Assembly (NCBI GenBank): GCA_002796165.1
Contig: PCWF01000193.1
Coordinates: 1-15,798 of the forward strand
Reading direction: 5' to 3'
Source: Nitrospinae bacterium CG11_big_fil_rev_8_21_14_0_20_56_8
GTDB taxonomy: Bacteria > Nitrospinota > Nitrospinia > Nitrospinales > VA-1
DNA: 15,798 nucleotides
Shown here piece by piece: positions 1 to 6,236 of the stretch (position 1 is its first letter; every line of letters starts with the position of its first letter). The translations under genes and the position numbers were made by a program. Under the pieces are notes generated by a model. It was not told the origin of the DNA, did not search any database, and saw only the letters and a program-made list of their open reading frames with translations.

Positions 1-585
1 CGCCGTGCGCACAATGTACCCTTCTCCCGGGTTGCCGATTCCGGAAATGAGATTCCGCAGGCGTTCTTTTTCTTTTTCGTCCTCGATCCGCCGCGAAACG
101 CTGATGTGATTGACGGTCGGCATGTATACGAGATAGCGGCCGGGAAGGGTGATGTAGGTGGTGATCCGCGGTCCTTTCGAACCCAACGGATTTTTGGCGA
201 CCTGCACCATGATGTCCTGCCCCTCGGTCAGGATGTCCTGAATGGGAATATCGTGGTGCGGAGGGCGCATCGGTTTGTCCGCGGACTCCTCGTCTCCTCC
301 CCCGGTGTTGTTGAGGGGGACACCCATTTCATCCCCGGCTTCGAGATCGAGCATTTCCAGCACATCGATGTCGCCCACGTATAAAAATCCCGCCTTTTCA
401 AGTCCGATGTCGACAAAGGCCACCTGCATGCCGGGAAGGATTTTCGTCACGGTGCCATTGTACACGTTGCCCACGATGCCCTTGCTCGCTTTGTGTTCGA
501 TGAACAACTCCACGAGCTGGTTGTTCTCCATCAGGGCGACCCGAATTTCCCGAGGATTGGAATTGATGATGATTTCGGATGGCAT
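1..585 (-). CDS. rng: Ribonuclease E/G family protein, N-terminal part (incomplete)
   Basis: Endoribonuclease of the RNase E/G family, which cleaves single-stranded AU-rich RNA in rRNA maturation and mRNA decay. Only the first 195 residues lie in the window, and the reading frame is open to the window edge. The ATG at 585 gives a start MPSEIIINSNPREIRVALME typical of the family. The S1-like RNA-binding domain follows, with KGIVGNVYNGTVTKILPGMQ (about 35-54) and AFVDIGLEKAGFLYVGDI (about 56-73). LGSKGPRITTYITLPGRYLV (134-153) and SRRIEDEKEKERLR (164-177) also match RNase G/E. A variable acidic, Gly/Pro-rich insertion at about 83-112 interrupts the S1 domain. No strong Shine-Dalgarno sequence precedes the start. 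The gene follows rodA on the same strand, a common pairing, but a 154-bp gap with its own promoter and hairpin leader separates them. RNase G versus a short RNase E cannot be decided from this part. Confidence 0.93.
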   Translation of the reverse strand, partial: MPSEIIINSNPREIRVALMENNQLVELFIEHKASKGIVGNVYNGTVTKILPGMQVAFVDIGLEKAGFLYVGDIDVLEMLDLEAGDEMGVPLNNTGGGDEESADKPMRPPHHDIPIQDILTEGQDIMVQVAKNPLGSKGPRITTYITLPGRYLVYMPTVNHISVSRRIEDEKEKERLRNLISGIGNPGEGYIVRTA

Positions 586-619
586 GATTTGAATCCGGAT
601 ATTGGGTTCAGGGAATCCC

Positions 620-648
620 GGCCCCGATTTCCATCATGGAAACGGGCC
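620..648 (-). promoter_or_regulatory. Hairpin in the RNase E/G mRNA leader
   Basis: The arm GGCCCCGATTTCCA (620-633) pairs with TGGAAACGGGCC (637-648) around a 3-nt loop. TTTCCA/TGGAAA is perfect, and GGCCC pairs with GGGCC across a small internal bulge. No T-run follows on either strand, so it does not look like an intrinsic terminator. It sits about 35 nt upstream of the RNase E/G start, within the leader predicted from the promoter at 668-676. In enterobacteria the rne 5' UTR contains hairpins used for autoregulation. A similar role here is inference from position only. Confidence 0.45.
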
Positions 649-667
649 AACCCATAGGTAATTGAAC

Positions 668-676
668 ATTATATCA
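668..676 (-). promoter_or_regulatory. Extended -10 promoter for the RNase E/G gene
   Basis: Read on the minus strand this is TGATATAAT, a perfect TATAAT hexamer preceded by the TGn extended -10 element. No good TTGACA-like box lies 16-18 bp upstream, which is tolerated for extended -10 promoters. Transcription would begin near 661, leaving a leader of about 75 nt containing the hairpin at 620-648. It would let RNase E/G be transcribed independently of rodA. Confidence 0.5.
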
Positions 677-739
677 CGTTCGCGCCGGACCGCTTTTGGA
701 AAAACAATGGGGATTTTCCTCTCCTGAAAAGCGCGCGCG

Positions 740-1840
740 TCAATGCACCGTGCGGCGCATTTCGATATTGAGGAGCAGGCCGATGGCGAAGTAATTGGTG
801 ATCAGCGAGGAGCCTCCATAACTCAGGAAAGGCAGAGGAATCCCGGTGATGGGAAAGATGCCGATGGTCATCCCGATGTTGAAAATGATGTAGAACGCCA
901 GGGATCCCGTAACGCCGAACGCCAGAAACAGCCCAAACCGGTCCGCCGCGCGGTAGGTGGTGTTCAGTCCTTTGAGGAGGATGATGAGATAAAGAGTCAA
1001 CAATGCCACCACGCCGATGAATCCCGCCTCCTCCGCGAAGACAGAAAAAATGAAGTCGGTGTGTTTTTCCGGAAGAAAGTTGAGCCGGCTCTGGGTCCCC
1101 GCCAGAAGTCCCTTGCCCCAAAAACCCCCCGACCCGATCGCGATTTTCGACTGGATGGAGTGATACCCCGCCCCCAGCGGATCCATTTCGGGATTGATGA
1201 GGGTGAGGACCCGGGTCTTCTGGTAATCCTTGAGCAAGAACCAGGACACCGGGGCCATGAGCATTCCCGCCCCCAGCAGTTTGAAGAGTGTCCGGGGGTC
1301 CATCTCGATCGCCGTCAGGTAGATCAGGAAAATGAAGAAGATCATAATCGCCGTGCCCAGGTCGGGCTGAATGGCGATCAGGAAGCCCAGGGTTCCCGTG
1401 AGAAGCGCGGGGATCAGAAGATCCTTCAGGTGGTACTGACCGGACATTTTTCCCGCTTCAAAATACTTTGCCAGGGTGATGATCAGAGAAAACTTGGCCA
1501 ACTCCGAGACCTGCACCGTGAGCGGCCCCAGGTGGATCCAGCGTTTGGCCCCCGATGCCACCACGCCATACAGGAGCACATAGACTAGAGCGAGCAGGGT
1601 GATTCCGTAGATCAGGTAAGCATAGCGGCTGAGCAGGCGGTAATCGATAGCTATGGCAATCAGCATGACCACCAGGCCATAACCGATCCAGTAAATCTGT
1701 TTGATGTAAAGGTTGCGGAAAAACAACTCCGGGCGGCCATGGTTGGCGCTGTAAATGAAAATGACGCCTAATATGGAAATGGCGAGGGTGATGAAAAACA
1801 GCCACCAACTGAAGTTTGTTATGAGTCGACGATCGATCAT
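740..1840 (-). CDS. rodA: Rod shape-determining protein RodA (SEDS peptidoglycan glycosyltransferase)
   Basis: SEDS-family polytopic membrane protein that polymerises glycan strands from lipid II for lateral wall elongation, normally with a class B PBP (PBP2/MrdA). The 366-aa length is usual for RodA. Many hydrophobic helices are visible, starting at about 11-30. Family signatures include GAKRWIHLGPLTVQVSELAK (97-116), IQPDLGTA (157-164), LPEKHTDFIFSVFAEEAGFIG near 256-276 with the conserved Asp262 matching the essential Asp of SEDS enzymes, and IPLPFLSYGGSSLI (334-347). These favour RodA over FtsW. The usual partner genes mreBCD and mrdA are not upstream; a 0.9-kb non-coding gap is. So rodA heads its own transcript, followed by the RNase E/G gene. 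The start has no strong Shine-Dalgarno sequence, but no better upstream start exists in frame. Confidence 0.95.
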   Translation of the reverse strand: MIDRRLITNFSWWLFFITLAISILGVIFIYSANHGRPELFFRNLYIKQIYWIGYGLVVMLIAIAIDYRLLSRYAYLIYGITLLALVYVLLYGVVASGAKRWIHLGPLTVQVSELAKFSLIITLAKYFEAGKMSGQYHLKDLLIPALLTGTLGFLIAIQPDLGTAIMIFFIFLIYLTAIEMDPRTLFKLLGAGMLMAPVSWFLLKDYQKTRVLTLINPEMDPLGAGYHSIQSKIAIGSGGFWGKGLLAGTQSRLNFLPEKHTDFIFSVFAEEAGFIGVVALLTLYLIILLKGLNTTYRAADRFGLFLAFGVTGSLAFYIIFNIGMTIGIFPITGIPLPFLSYGGSSLITNYFAIGLLLNIEMRRTVH

Positions 1841-1975
1841 CCTGAGCCCAGGCGTGGAAATTCAGTAGACAGCGGTGTTGAAAGGAAAAAATTGCAACTT
1901 TGATTCATAAATGTCCCGGAATTCATTCCAAACGGGATGTTTCATATTTTGCTGGTTGTAATATAACATATTTAG

Positions 1976-2031
1976 TTTCAAGGAGTTAATGGATTGAATA
2001 GTTTCTAATCGTTTCCTCAAACTCCTTGAAA
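1976..2031. repeat. 12-bp perfect inverted repeat in the gene-free gap
   Basis: TTTCAAGGAGTT (1976-1987) is the exact reverse complement of AACTCCTTGAAA (2020-2031), with a 32-nt spacer that contains one AATCGTTT copy. The spacer is too long for a classical terminator and there is no T-run. It could be a protein-binding palindrome, a cruciform-prone site in an origin-like region, or an RNA structure. Confidence 0.6.
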
Positions 2032-2073
2032 ATCCAGACTGTTAGACGCATATTTGACGTCATTTCCCACAAT

Positions 2074-2082
2074 TTTTCCACA
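2074..2082 (+). promoter_or_regulatory. DnaA-box-like site, one mismatch
   Basis: TTTTCCACA differs from the consensus TTATCCACA at one position. A weaker relative, TTTCCCACA, lies just upstream (about 2064-2072). Confidence 0.4.
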
Positions 2083-2461
2083 GGGCTTGTGAAAAAGTAC
2101 CGACCCCTCATAGGAGGGTGGGGAAACCCGCTACTGTATTGAAAATGAAAAGGACAAGCCCGGCGGCCCTTGGATTTTGAGGGGGTGGAGGGGGCCTCCT
2201 CTTCCGCCCCGCGGTATTATTGAGGATTCCTGTTAGCAAATTGTTTGACCTGGGAAATACGTCCTGAAACGGGTGTCGTTCCGGGTGTCAAAAGCCCGAT
2301 GGGTGCCCCACCCCCTTGATACTTGCAGGGGAACGCGGAGGATACTGCATGAAGCTGAATGAAATAGGCCCCTCATGGGTTTATTCCCGTCAAAAAATTG
2401 TTTTCCTGCCAATTCCGCTACCCTCCTTGTGAGTATCCCTTTTTCCCTTCGTCCCGAGCGC

Positions 2462-2470
2462 TGTGGATAA
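2462..2470 (-). promoter_or_regulatory. Perfect DnaA box
   Basis: TGTGGATAA on the plus strand is TTATCCACA on the minus strand, the perfect high-affinity DnaA consensus. It lies about 50 bp from the AT-rich tract at 2521-2580. Confidence 0.5.
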
Positions 2471-2633
2471 CTTATATTTGTCAAGATTTGTATTTCGAGA
2501 AGGCGGTTCCTTTGTTGGACCGTAAATATTCTTATATAAAATAAGGAGTTAGAGAATCGTTGAAAATTATTGAGGTTATTTCAGACCTCCCCAGGCGGGG
2601 GGGCCCCGAAAAATCGTTGAATTGTCTCACAGG

Positions 2634-2642
2634 TTTTCCACA
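2634..2642 (+). promoter_or_regulatory. DnaA-box-like site, one mismatch
   Basis: TTTTCCACA followed by GGGG, the same variant and orientation as the site at 2074-2082. It lies on the other side of the AT-rich tract from the perfect box at 2462-2470. Confidence 0.4.
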
Positions 2643-2696
2643 GGGGAAAGGTTGCGTTTCCTTATGGTTTTAAAACGGTTTTCCGCTTTTGCCTTC

Positions 2697-2724
2697 GGAA
2701 CAGGGAAAAAACATGTCCTGTTCC
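2697..2724 (-). terminator. Hairpin just downstream of the rluD-like gene (possible terminator)
   Basis: GGAACAGG (2697-2704) pairs perfectly with CCTGTTCC (2717-2724) around a 12-nt loop. It begins 14 nt after the stop codon of the pseudouridine synthase gene on the minus strand. On that strand the T-run lies in the loop rather than after the stem, so intrinsic termination is doubtful. It may protect the mRNA 3' end or belong to the origin-like region next to it. Confidence 0.3.
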
Positions 2725-2738
2725 CGTCCGTAAATCGT

Positions 2739-3668
2739 TTAAGTGGGGTTCCGGGTTGATACCGATTGAAGCCACCGGTCCAGGTCTGGGGGCAAAGGGA
2801 CCTCGAACGACAGGGGTTTTCCCGTTTGCGGATGGATGAATTCCAGACGGTAAGCATGCAGGGCCTGGCGTTCCAGTTTAGGGCATTGAGGATCCGGTTT
2901 TCCCCCGTAAAGGGTATCGCCCAGAATCGGGTGTTGAATGGACGCGAGGTGAACCCGAAGCTGGTGGGTGCGTCCCGTTTTGGGGAATAAGCGAAGATAG
3001 GTGAAGAATGAACCGCGTTGCAGAACTTCGTAATCCGTTTCGGCTTCCCGCCCGCCCTGGTGTTGCGTGGACATTTTTTTCCGGTGCACTTTGTGGCGGC
3101 CGATGGGGGTGGCGATGGTTCCCCGGTCCGGCGAGACGCGCCCCCGCACGAACGCCAAGTAAACTTTTTTCACGGTGCGGTCCTTGAACTGCCGGGCCAG
3201 CCCGTTCAATGCGGCCAGGTTTTTGGCGACCACCAGAAGGCCCGACGTGTCCCGGTCCAACCGGTGGACGATGCCCGGCCGTTCCACCCCGCCGATTCCC
3301 TGCAGGTCCTTGCAATGGTTGAGCAGGGCGTTGACTAAAGTTCCGCCAGAGTGCCCCGGCGCCGGGTGAACCACCATGCCGGGGGATTTATTCAAAACCA
3401 GCAGGCATTCGTCCTCATAAAGAATATCCAGCGGAATGTCTTCCGATTCCACCTTGGAGGCGACGGGCGCGGGGATGGACAACTCCACCCGGTCCCCCGC
3501 CTTGAGCTTGTAATGAGCCTTGGAGAGATGACCGTTGACCTGCACACAGCCCTGCTCGATCCATTTTTTGATTTGCGACCGGGTAAGGTCCTTTTGCACT
3601 TCAGCGAGAAATATGTCGAGACGCCTGTTCTGAAACTCGGCTTCGACCGGGTAGAGGGAGGTATTCAT
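2739..3668 (-). CDS. rluD: RluA/RluD-family 23S rRNA pseudouridine synthase
   Basis: Isomerises specific uridines in RNA to pseudouridine; RluD members modify helix 69 of 23S rRNA and assist large-subunit assembly. The 309-aa product has an N-terminal S4 RNA-binding domain (about 14-65, with RLDIFLAE, SQIKKWIEQGCVQVNG and LKAGDRVEL). The catalytic domain contains PGIVHRLDRDTSGLLVVAKN (131-150), where Asp138 is the expected nucleophile. It continues with GREAETDYEVL (206-216), TGRTHQLRVHLASIQHPILG (231-250) and GDTLYGG. S4 domain and length fit RluD rather than short RluA, but substrate specificity cannot be read from sequence alone. The start ATG at 3668 lies 7 bp after the moaB stop, so the two are co-transcribed. 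The gene-free, origin-like gap lies downstream. Confidence 0.92.
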   Translation of the reverse strand: MNTSLYPVEAEFQNRRLDIFLAEVQKDLTRSQIKKWIEQGCVQVNGHLSKAHYKLKAGDRVELSIPAPVASKVESEDIPLDILYEDECLLVLNKSPGMVVHPAPGHSGGTLVNALLNHCKDLQGIGGVERPGIVHRLDRDTSGLLVVAKNLAALNGLARQFKDRTVKKVYLAFVRGRVSPDRGTIATPIGRHKVHRKKMSTQHQGGREAETDYEVLQRGSFFTYLRLFPKTGRTHQLRVHLASIQHPILGDTLYGGKPDPQCPKLERQALHAYRLEFIHPQTGKPLSFEVPLPPDLDRWLQSVSTRNPT

Positions 3669-3675
3669 TCCATTT

Positions 3676-4197
3676 CTATTTTTCCTTGAGCCGGGGCATC
3701 AGTTCCACCAGGTTGCAGGGCTTGTGCGTGCTGTCGAGCTGGTGGACGAGAATCATGTCCCATGCGTCCTTGCAGGCGCCCGTGGAGCCGGGCAGAGCGA
3801 ACAGGAACGTGCCGTTCGTCACCCCGGCGGTGGCGCGGGATTGCAGGGTGGAGGTTTTGATATTCTGGTAGCTGAGCGATCGGAACAACTCGCCGAATCC
3901 GGGGATGGATTTTTCGTACAGCGCCTCGAAGGCTTCGGGGGTGACGTCGCGTCCCGTCACGCCGGTGCCGCCGGTGGAAATCACCACATCCACGTCCGTC
4001 CGGTCGATCCACTCCTTCAGCGCCGCCTGGATCAGGGGGATCTCGTCTTTCACGATCCGTTTTTCCACCACGCGGTGCCCGGCTTTCCGGGCGCGTTCGA
4101 CCAGGGTTTGGCCCGACTTGTCGTCGGCGTCCGTCCGCGTGTCCGAAACGGTCATGATGGCGATGTTTACACACTTTTTGTTTGCTACGTCGTTCAT
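3676..4197 (-). CDS. moaB: Molybdenum cofactor biosynthesis protein MoaB
   Basis: MoaB/MogA-family cytoplasmic protein that adenylates molybdopterin before molybdate insertion; the role of MoaB itself is settled only in some organisms. At 173 aa it is a single-domain member. Visible motifs are IMTVSDTRT (14-22), the MPT-binding loop VVISTGGTGVTGRDVTPEA (71-89), PGFGELFRSLSYQNIKTSTL (99-118), SRATAGV (120-126) and LFALPGSTGACKDAW (132-146). The motif order SLS...TSTLQSRA...LPGST is that of MoaB rather than MogA. A Shine-Dalgarno sequence (TTGGAGAAAG) precedes the ATG at 4197. The gene is first in a two-gene unit with the pseudouridine synthase and is divergent from a pteridine-reductase-like SDR about 100 bp away. 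Confidence 0.9.
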   Translation of the reverse strand: MNDVANKKCVNIAIMTVSDTRTDADDKSGQTLVERARKAGHRVVEKRIVKDEIPLIQAALKEWIDRTDVDVVISTGGTGVTGRDVTPEAFEALYEKSIPGFGELFRSLSYQNIKTSTLQSRATAGVTNGTFLFALPGSTGACKDAWDMILVHQLDSTHKPCNLVELMPRLKEK

Positions 4198-4272
4198 GGA
4201 GCTTTCTCCAAGCGGAAATTGAGTGGAATCAACGAGGGATTAACGCTAAATTAAGGAAACCAATCGAACGAG

Positions 4273-4278
4273 TATACA
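4273..4278 (+). promoter_or_regulatory. Possible -10 box of the SDR gene
   Basis: TATACA at 4273-4278 has TTAAGG 16 bp upstream, giving a plausible but weak sigma70-type promoter in the 104-bp divergent region. Transcription would start near 4285, only about 17 nt before the chosen TTG start. Confidence 0.25.
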
Positions 4279-4301
4279 ACCAAATCTTCGGGGGTTCAAT
4301 A

Positions 4302-5012
4302 TTGCCGACCGCAATCGTTACCGGCGGTGCGCTGAGACTGGGGCGCGCCCTGGCCCTGCACCTGGCGCGCGGGGGATGGAACATCGCTCTACATTACAAC
4401 ACGTCCCGGGAACCGGCGGAGGCGGTGCTCGCCGAGGTCCGGGCGTTGGGCGGCAAGGCCGAGGCCTTCGCTTGCGACTTTTCCGCCCTGGACCAGTCCG
4501 AAGGCCTGATCGAGAACGTCCTCCGCGTATTTCCGGACGTAGAACTCCTGGTCAATTCCGCCTCGGTCTTCATTCTCGAAAATGTGGAAGCCACCCGCAC
4601 CGAGACGCTCGTCGACTCGTTTCAAATCAATCTGCTCACGCCGTTTTTGCTGATGCGCGAATACAAGCGCCGGGTCAACCGGGGTTTGATCGTTAACATC
4701 GTCGATGAACGGGTGCTGAGGAATATCCCCGCCTTCGCGGCTTATTCCGTGACCAAGGTGGGCTTGCACCATCTGACCCATCTGGCGGCGTTGGAGTGGG
4801 GGAGCACCATTCGGGTCAACGCCATTGCGCCGGGGCTCATTCTTCCGCCCCCCTGGGATTCCGAAGAGTATCTTGAAAAACATAAACACCAGATTCCTAC
4901 CCGCACCCACGGCTCTCCAGGCGATATCGTTCGCGGCCTCCAGTACCTGATCGACAGCCCGTTCGTCAATGGCGAAACCCTGTTCATCGACGGCGGCGAA
5001 TCCAAAAAGTAG
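4302..5012 (+). CDS. SDR-family oxidoreductase, pteridine reductase (FolM/PTR1)-like
   Basis: NAD(P)H-dependent short-chain dehydrogenase/reductase of 236 aa. The TTG start at 4302 is chosen because it places the nucleotide-binding strand at the N-terminus (MPTAIVTGGALRLG) and a GGGGG tract lies about 8 nt upstream; in-frame extension further upstream would run into the moaB promoter area. TGGALRLGR (7-15) resembles the TGxxxRLG fingerprint of pteridine reductases. HYNTS (31-35) follows beta-2 as in NADPH-specific members, with NSAS at 85-88. The usual catalytic Ser is replaced by Asp135 (VNIVDERVLR), followed by YSVTK (Tyr148, Lys152). This Asp-Tyr-Lys set is characteristic of PTR1/FolM. PGLILPPPW and NGETLFIDGGES close the fold. 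It probably reduces a pterin or folate, but substrate assignment is inference. It is divergent from moaB. Confidence 0.8.
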   Translation: MPTAIVTGGALRLGRALALHLARGGWNIALHYNTSREPAEAVLAEVRALGGKAEAFACDFSALDQSEGLIENVLRVFPDVELLVNSASVFILENVEATRTETLVDSFQINLLTPFLLMREYKRRVNRGLIVNIVDERVLRNIPAFAAYSVTKVGLHHLTHLAALEWGSTIRVNAIAPGLILPPPWDSEEYLEKHKHQIPTRTHGSPGDIVRGLQYLIDSPFVNGETLFIDGGESKK

Positions 5013-5391
5013 GGGACCTCTGAAATCGACCGCCGGCCCGGTGGGGCCTATGAATATCCAGGGTCAACGCGTGAGCGAAGGGCAAATCCGTGGAGCAGTC
5101 AAGGCGTTCGGGAAACCCCCGGCGAGGGGTTGACAAGCCCACTCGATTGTGTGACGTTAAAGGATGGGAGGGGAAGGGTTCAAGTACGCCTCGATAAACA
5201 CCGTTTAATCCTGATCCTGTGATTATCCCTTTTGGGCCGCCTTTCAGGGTGGCCATTTTTTTTGCACGAAATTCAGGAAATTGCTTTGAGTGGACAAGAG
5301 TCCGTATTCCCCAGTTGGAGAGGGGAACCCGGATTTTTGCTCGAAACCCGGACAAGGCTCCAAAATTTTTTAAAATCAGAAAGGAATCGCC
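5013..5391. other. Intergenic region between the SDR gene and slyD
   Basis: 379 bp without a credible gene. It contains the terminator at 5234-5263, 220 bp beyond the SDR stop, so the SDR mRNA has a long 3' tail or the terminator ends a separate short transcript. A TTGACA hexamer occurs at 5130-5135, but no -10 box is visible at a usable distance. Just before slyD is an AT-rich stretch around 5360-5377 where its promoter probably lies, though no clear box pair can be named. Confidence 0.5.
5234..5263 (+). terminator. Rho-independent terminator
   Basis: GGCCGCC (5235-5241) pairs with GGTGGCC (5248-5254) through seven pairs including one G-U. The 6-nt loop is TTTCAG, and an A plus eight Ts (5256-5263) follow. 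It is a canonical plus-strand intrinsic terminator, presumably for the SDR gene, although the distance from the stop codon is unusual. Confidence 0.8.
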
Positions 5392-5874
5392 ATGATCGCC
5401 AAGAATAAAGTCGTCAGCCTGAGTTATTGTCTCACCAACGGGGGTGGGGAGGAACTCGACCGGGCGGACAGGGAAAATCCGTTTGATTACCTGCACGGTT
5501 CCGGCCAAATCGTTCCGGGACTGGAACGGGCGCTGGAAGGAATGGGTGTGGGAGATTCGAAAGATGTGACCCTGGCCCCGAAGGATGGTTACGGGGAGTT
5601 GAATCCCGCATTGAAATTAAAGGTGGGCCGGTCCAACTTTCCCAAGGATATGGATATCGCCCCCGGCATGCAGTTCAGCGCCGATGTGGGATCGGGAGAA
5701 ACGCATGTGTTCACGGTGGACCGGGTGGAAGAAGAGGAAATCTATATCGATGGCAACCATCCTCTGGCGGGGGAAACCCTGAATTTTTCGGTCACCGTCC
5801 TGGATGTGCGCGAGGCCACTCAGGAAGAAATCTCCCACGGCCACTCGCATGGTGAAGGCGGGCATCACCATTGA
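5392..5874 (+). CDS. slyD: FKBP-type peptidyl-prolyl isomerase SlyD
   Basis: Cytoplasmic prolyl isomerase and chaperone that also binds nickel and other metals, helping hydrogenase and other metalloenzyme maturation. The 160-aa protein starts at an ATG preceded by a good Shine-Dalgarno sequence (AGAAAGGA). The FKBP part contains FDYLHGSGQIVPGLERALEG (31-50), MGVGDSKDVTLAPKDGYGE (51-69) and, after the flap domain, VDRVEEEEIYIDGNHPLAGE (109-128) and LNFSVTVLDVREAT (130-143). Between them (about 70-118) is the insert-in-flap chaperone domain. The C-terminus, ISHGHSHGEGGHHH, is a short His-rich metal-binding tail, much shorter than in E. coli SlyD and without cysteines. It stands alone, convergent with trkH across the repeat cluster. 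Confidence 0.93.
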   Translation: MIAKNKVVSLSYCLTNGGGEELDRADRENPFDYLHGSGQIVPGLERALEGMGVGDSKDVTLAPKDGYGELNPALKLKVGRSNFPKDMDIAPGMQFSADVGSGETHVFTVDRVEEEEIYIDGNHPLAGETLNFSVTVLDVREATQEEISHGHSHGEGGHHH

Positions 5875-5909
5875 CCGTCAACGCGCCCGCCCGCGCCGGA
5901 ACTTTTTTG

Positions 5910-5973
5910 CGCTTTTCGCCCTTTGCATCTTCGCGGTTTAAATCCGGTTACCGCAAAGGCGCAAAGGACGCGA
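5910..5973. repeat. Palindromic intergenic repeat, family A, copy 1
   Basis: The left arm (5910-5936, built around CTTTTCGCCCTTTGC) is an imperfect reverse complement of the right arm (5951-5972, around GCAAAGGCGCAAAGGACGCG). The centre TTTAAATCCGGTTA is shared with copy 2 at 6237-6308 apart from small differences. It is a REP-like element in the same orientation as copy 2, with the outer end of the right arm lost. Confidence 0.75.
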
Positions 5974-6014
5974 TGGCAGGGGCGCAGGATAAATTCTCCG
6001 AGGCTATCCGGTCC

Positions 6015-6146
6015 GCTGAAAAACTCTTCGAGGCGTCATTCTGAGCCGCATTGCGGCGAAGAATCTTGTTCCAACCCCTTGCCCAGCTTGAATTTACTGA
6101 TCCGGCTAGATTCTTCGGTCCTTTGGACCTCAGAATGACAAGAAGC
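6015..6146. repeat. MITE/REP-like inverted-repeat element, family B, copy 1
   Basis: Outer arms TCATTCTGAG (6036-6045) and CTCAGAATGA (6129-6138) are perfect inverted repeats. Nested inside are CGAAGAATCT (6057-6066) and AGATTCTTCG (6108-6117), also perfect. The stretch from about 6015 matches the element at 13532-13695 over its left 100 bp, including CAGCTTGAATTTAC. It carries no coding capacity and would fold into a long hairpin. Similar CATTCTGAG...GAAGAATC elements recur between genes in many bacterial genomes; that is recollection, not a search result. Confidence 0.75.
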
Positions 6147-6236
6147 AAAAGATGTTTCGCCCCTACAATACCCCGTTCCTTGCATAGCCACCCCCATCCG
6201 CCGGGGAAAAATGTTTGGCGTTTCCTGGTGTCGTCA

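Larger units (their letters stand above)
1841..2738. other. Gene-free 0.9-kb region with origin-like elements
   Basis: No open frame here has both a credible start and family-like protein sequence. The stretch holds TTTTCCACA at 2074-2082 and 2634-2642 and a perfect inverted DnaA box (TGTGGATAA) at 2462-2470. AATCGTT(T/G) occurs four times on the plus strand (2007, 2555, 2612, 2733). AAGGAGTTA occurs at 1980 and 2543, and TTGAAAAT at 2026, 2139 and 2560. A 12-bp inverted repeat, an AT-rich tract (about 2521-2580) and a hairpin just after the rluD stop are also present. DnaA boxes clustered with AT-rich DNA in a long gene-free stretch suggest oriC, but dnaA is not in the window and strand skew could not be computed. 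Part of the region must also carry the rodA promoter. I am fairly sure it is not coding and unsure of its role. Confidence 0.4.

Noticed and set aside
743..1588. A 281-codon plus-strand frame opposite rodA.
   Set aside because: Antisense to a well-supported membrane protein. The translation is highly polar with no recognisable family.
2233..2484. An 83-codon minus-strand frame in the origin-like gap.
   Set aside because: No Shine-Dalgarno sequence, no family resemblance, and it contains the perfect DnaA box in its start region. It looks like a chance frame.
4182..4301. Extending the SDR gene upstream to a TTG at 4182.
   Set aside because: It would overlap the start of divergent moaB and add 40 residues before the nucleotide-binding strand, which is normally at the N-terminus.
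5130..5135. TTGACA as a promoter for a small RNA ending at 5263.
   Set aside because: No -10-like hexamer at 15-19 bp; the expected positions match TATAAT poorly or not at all.
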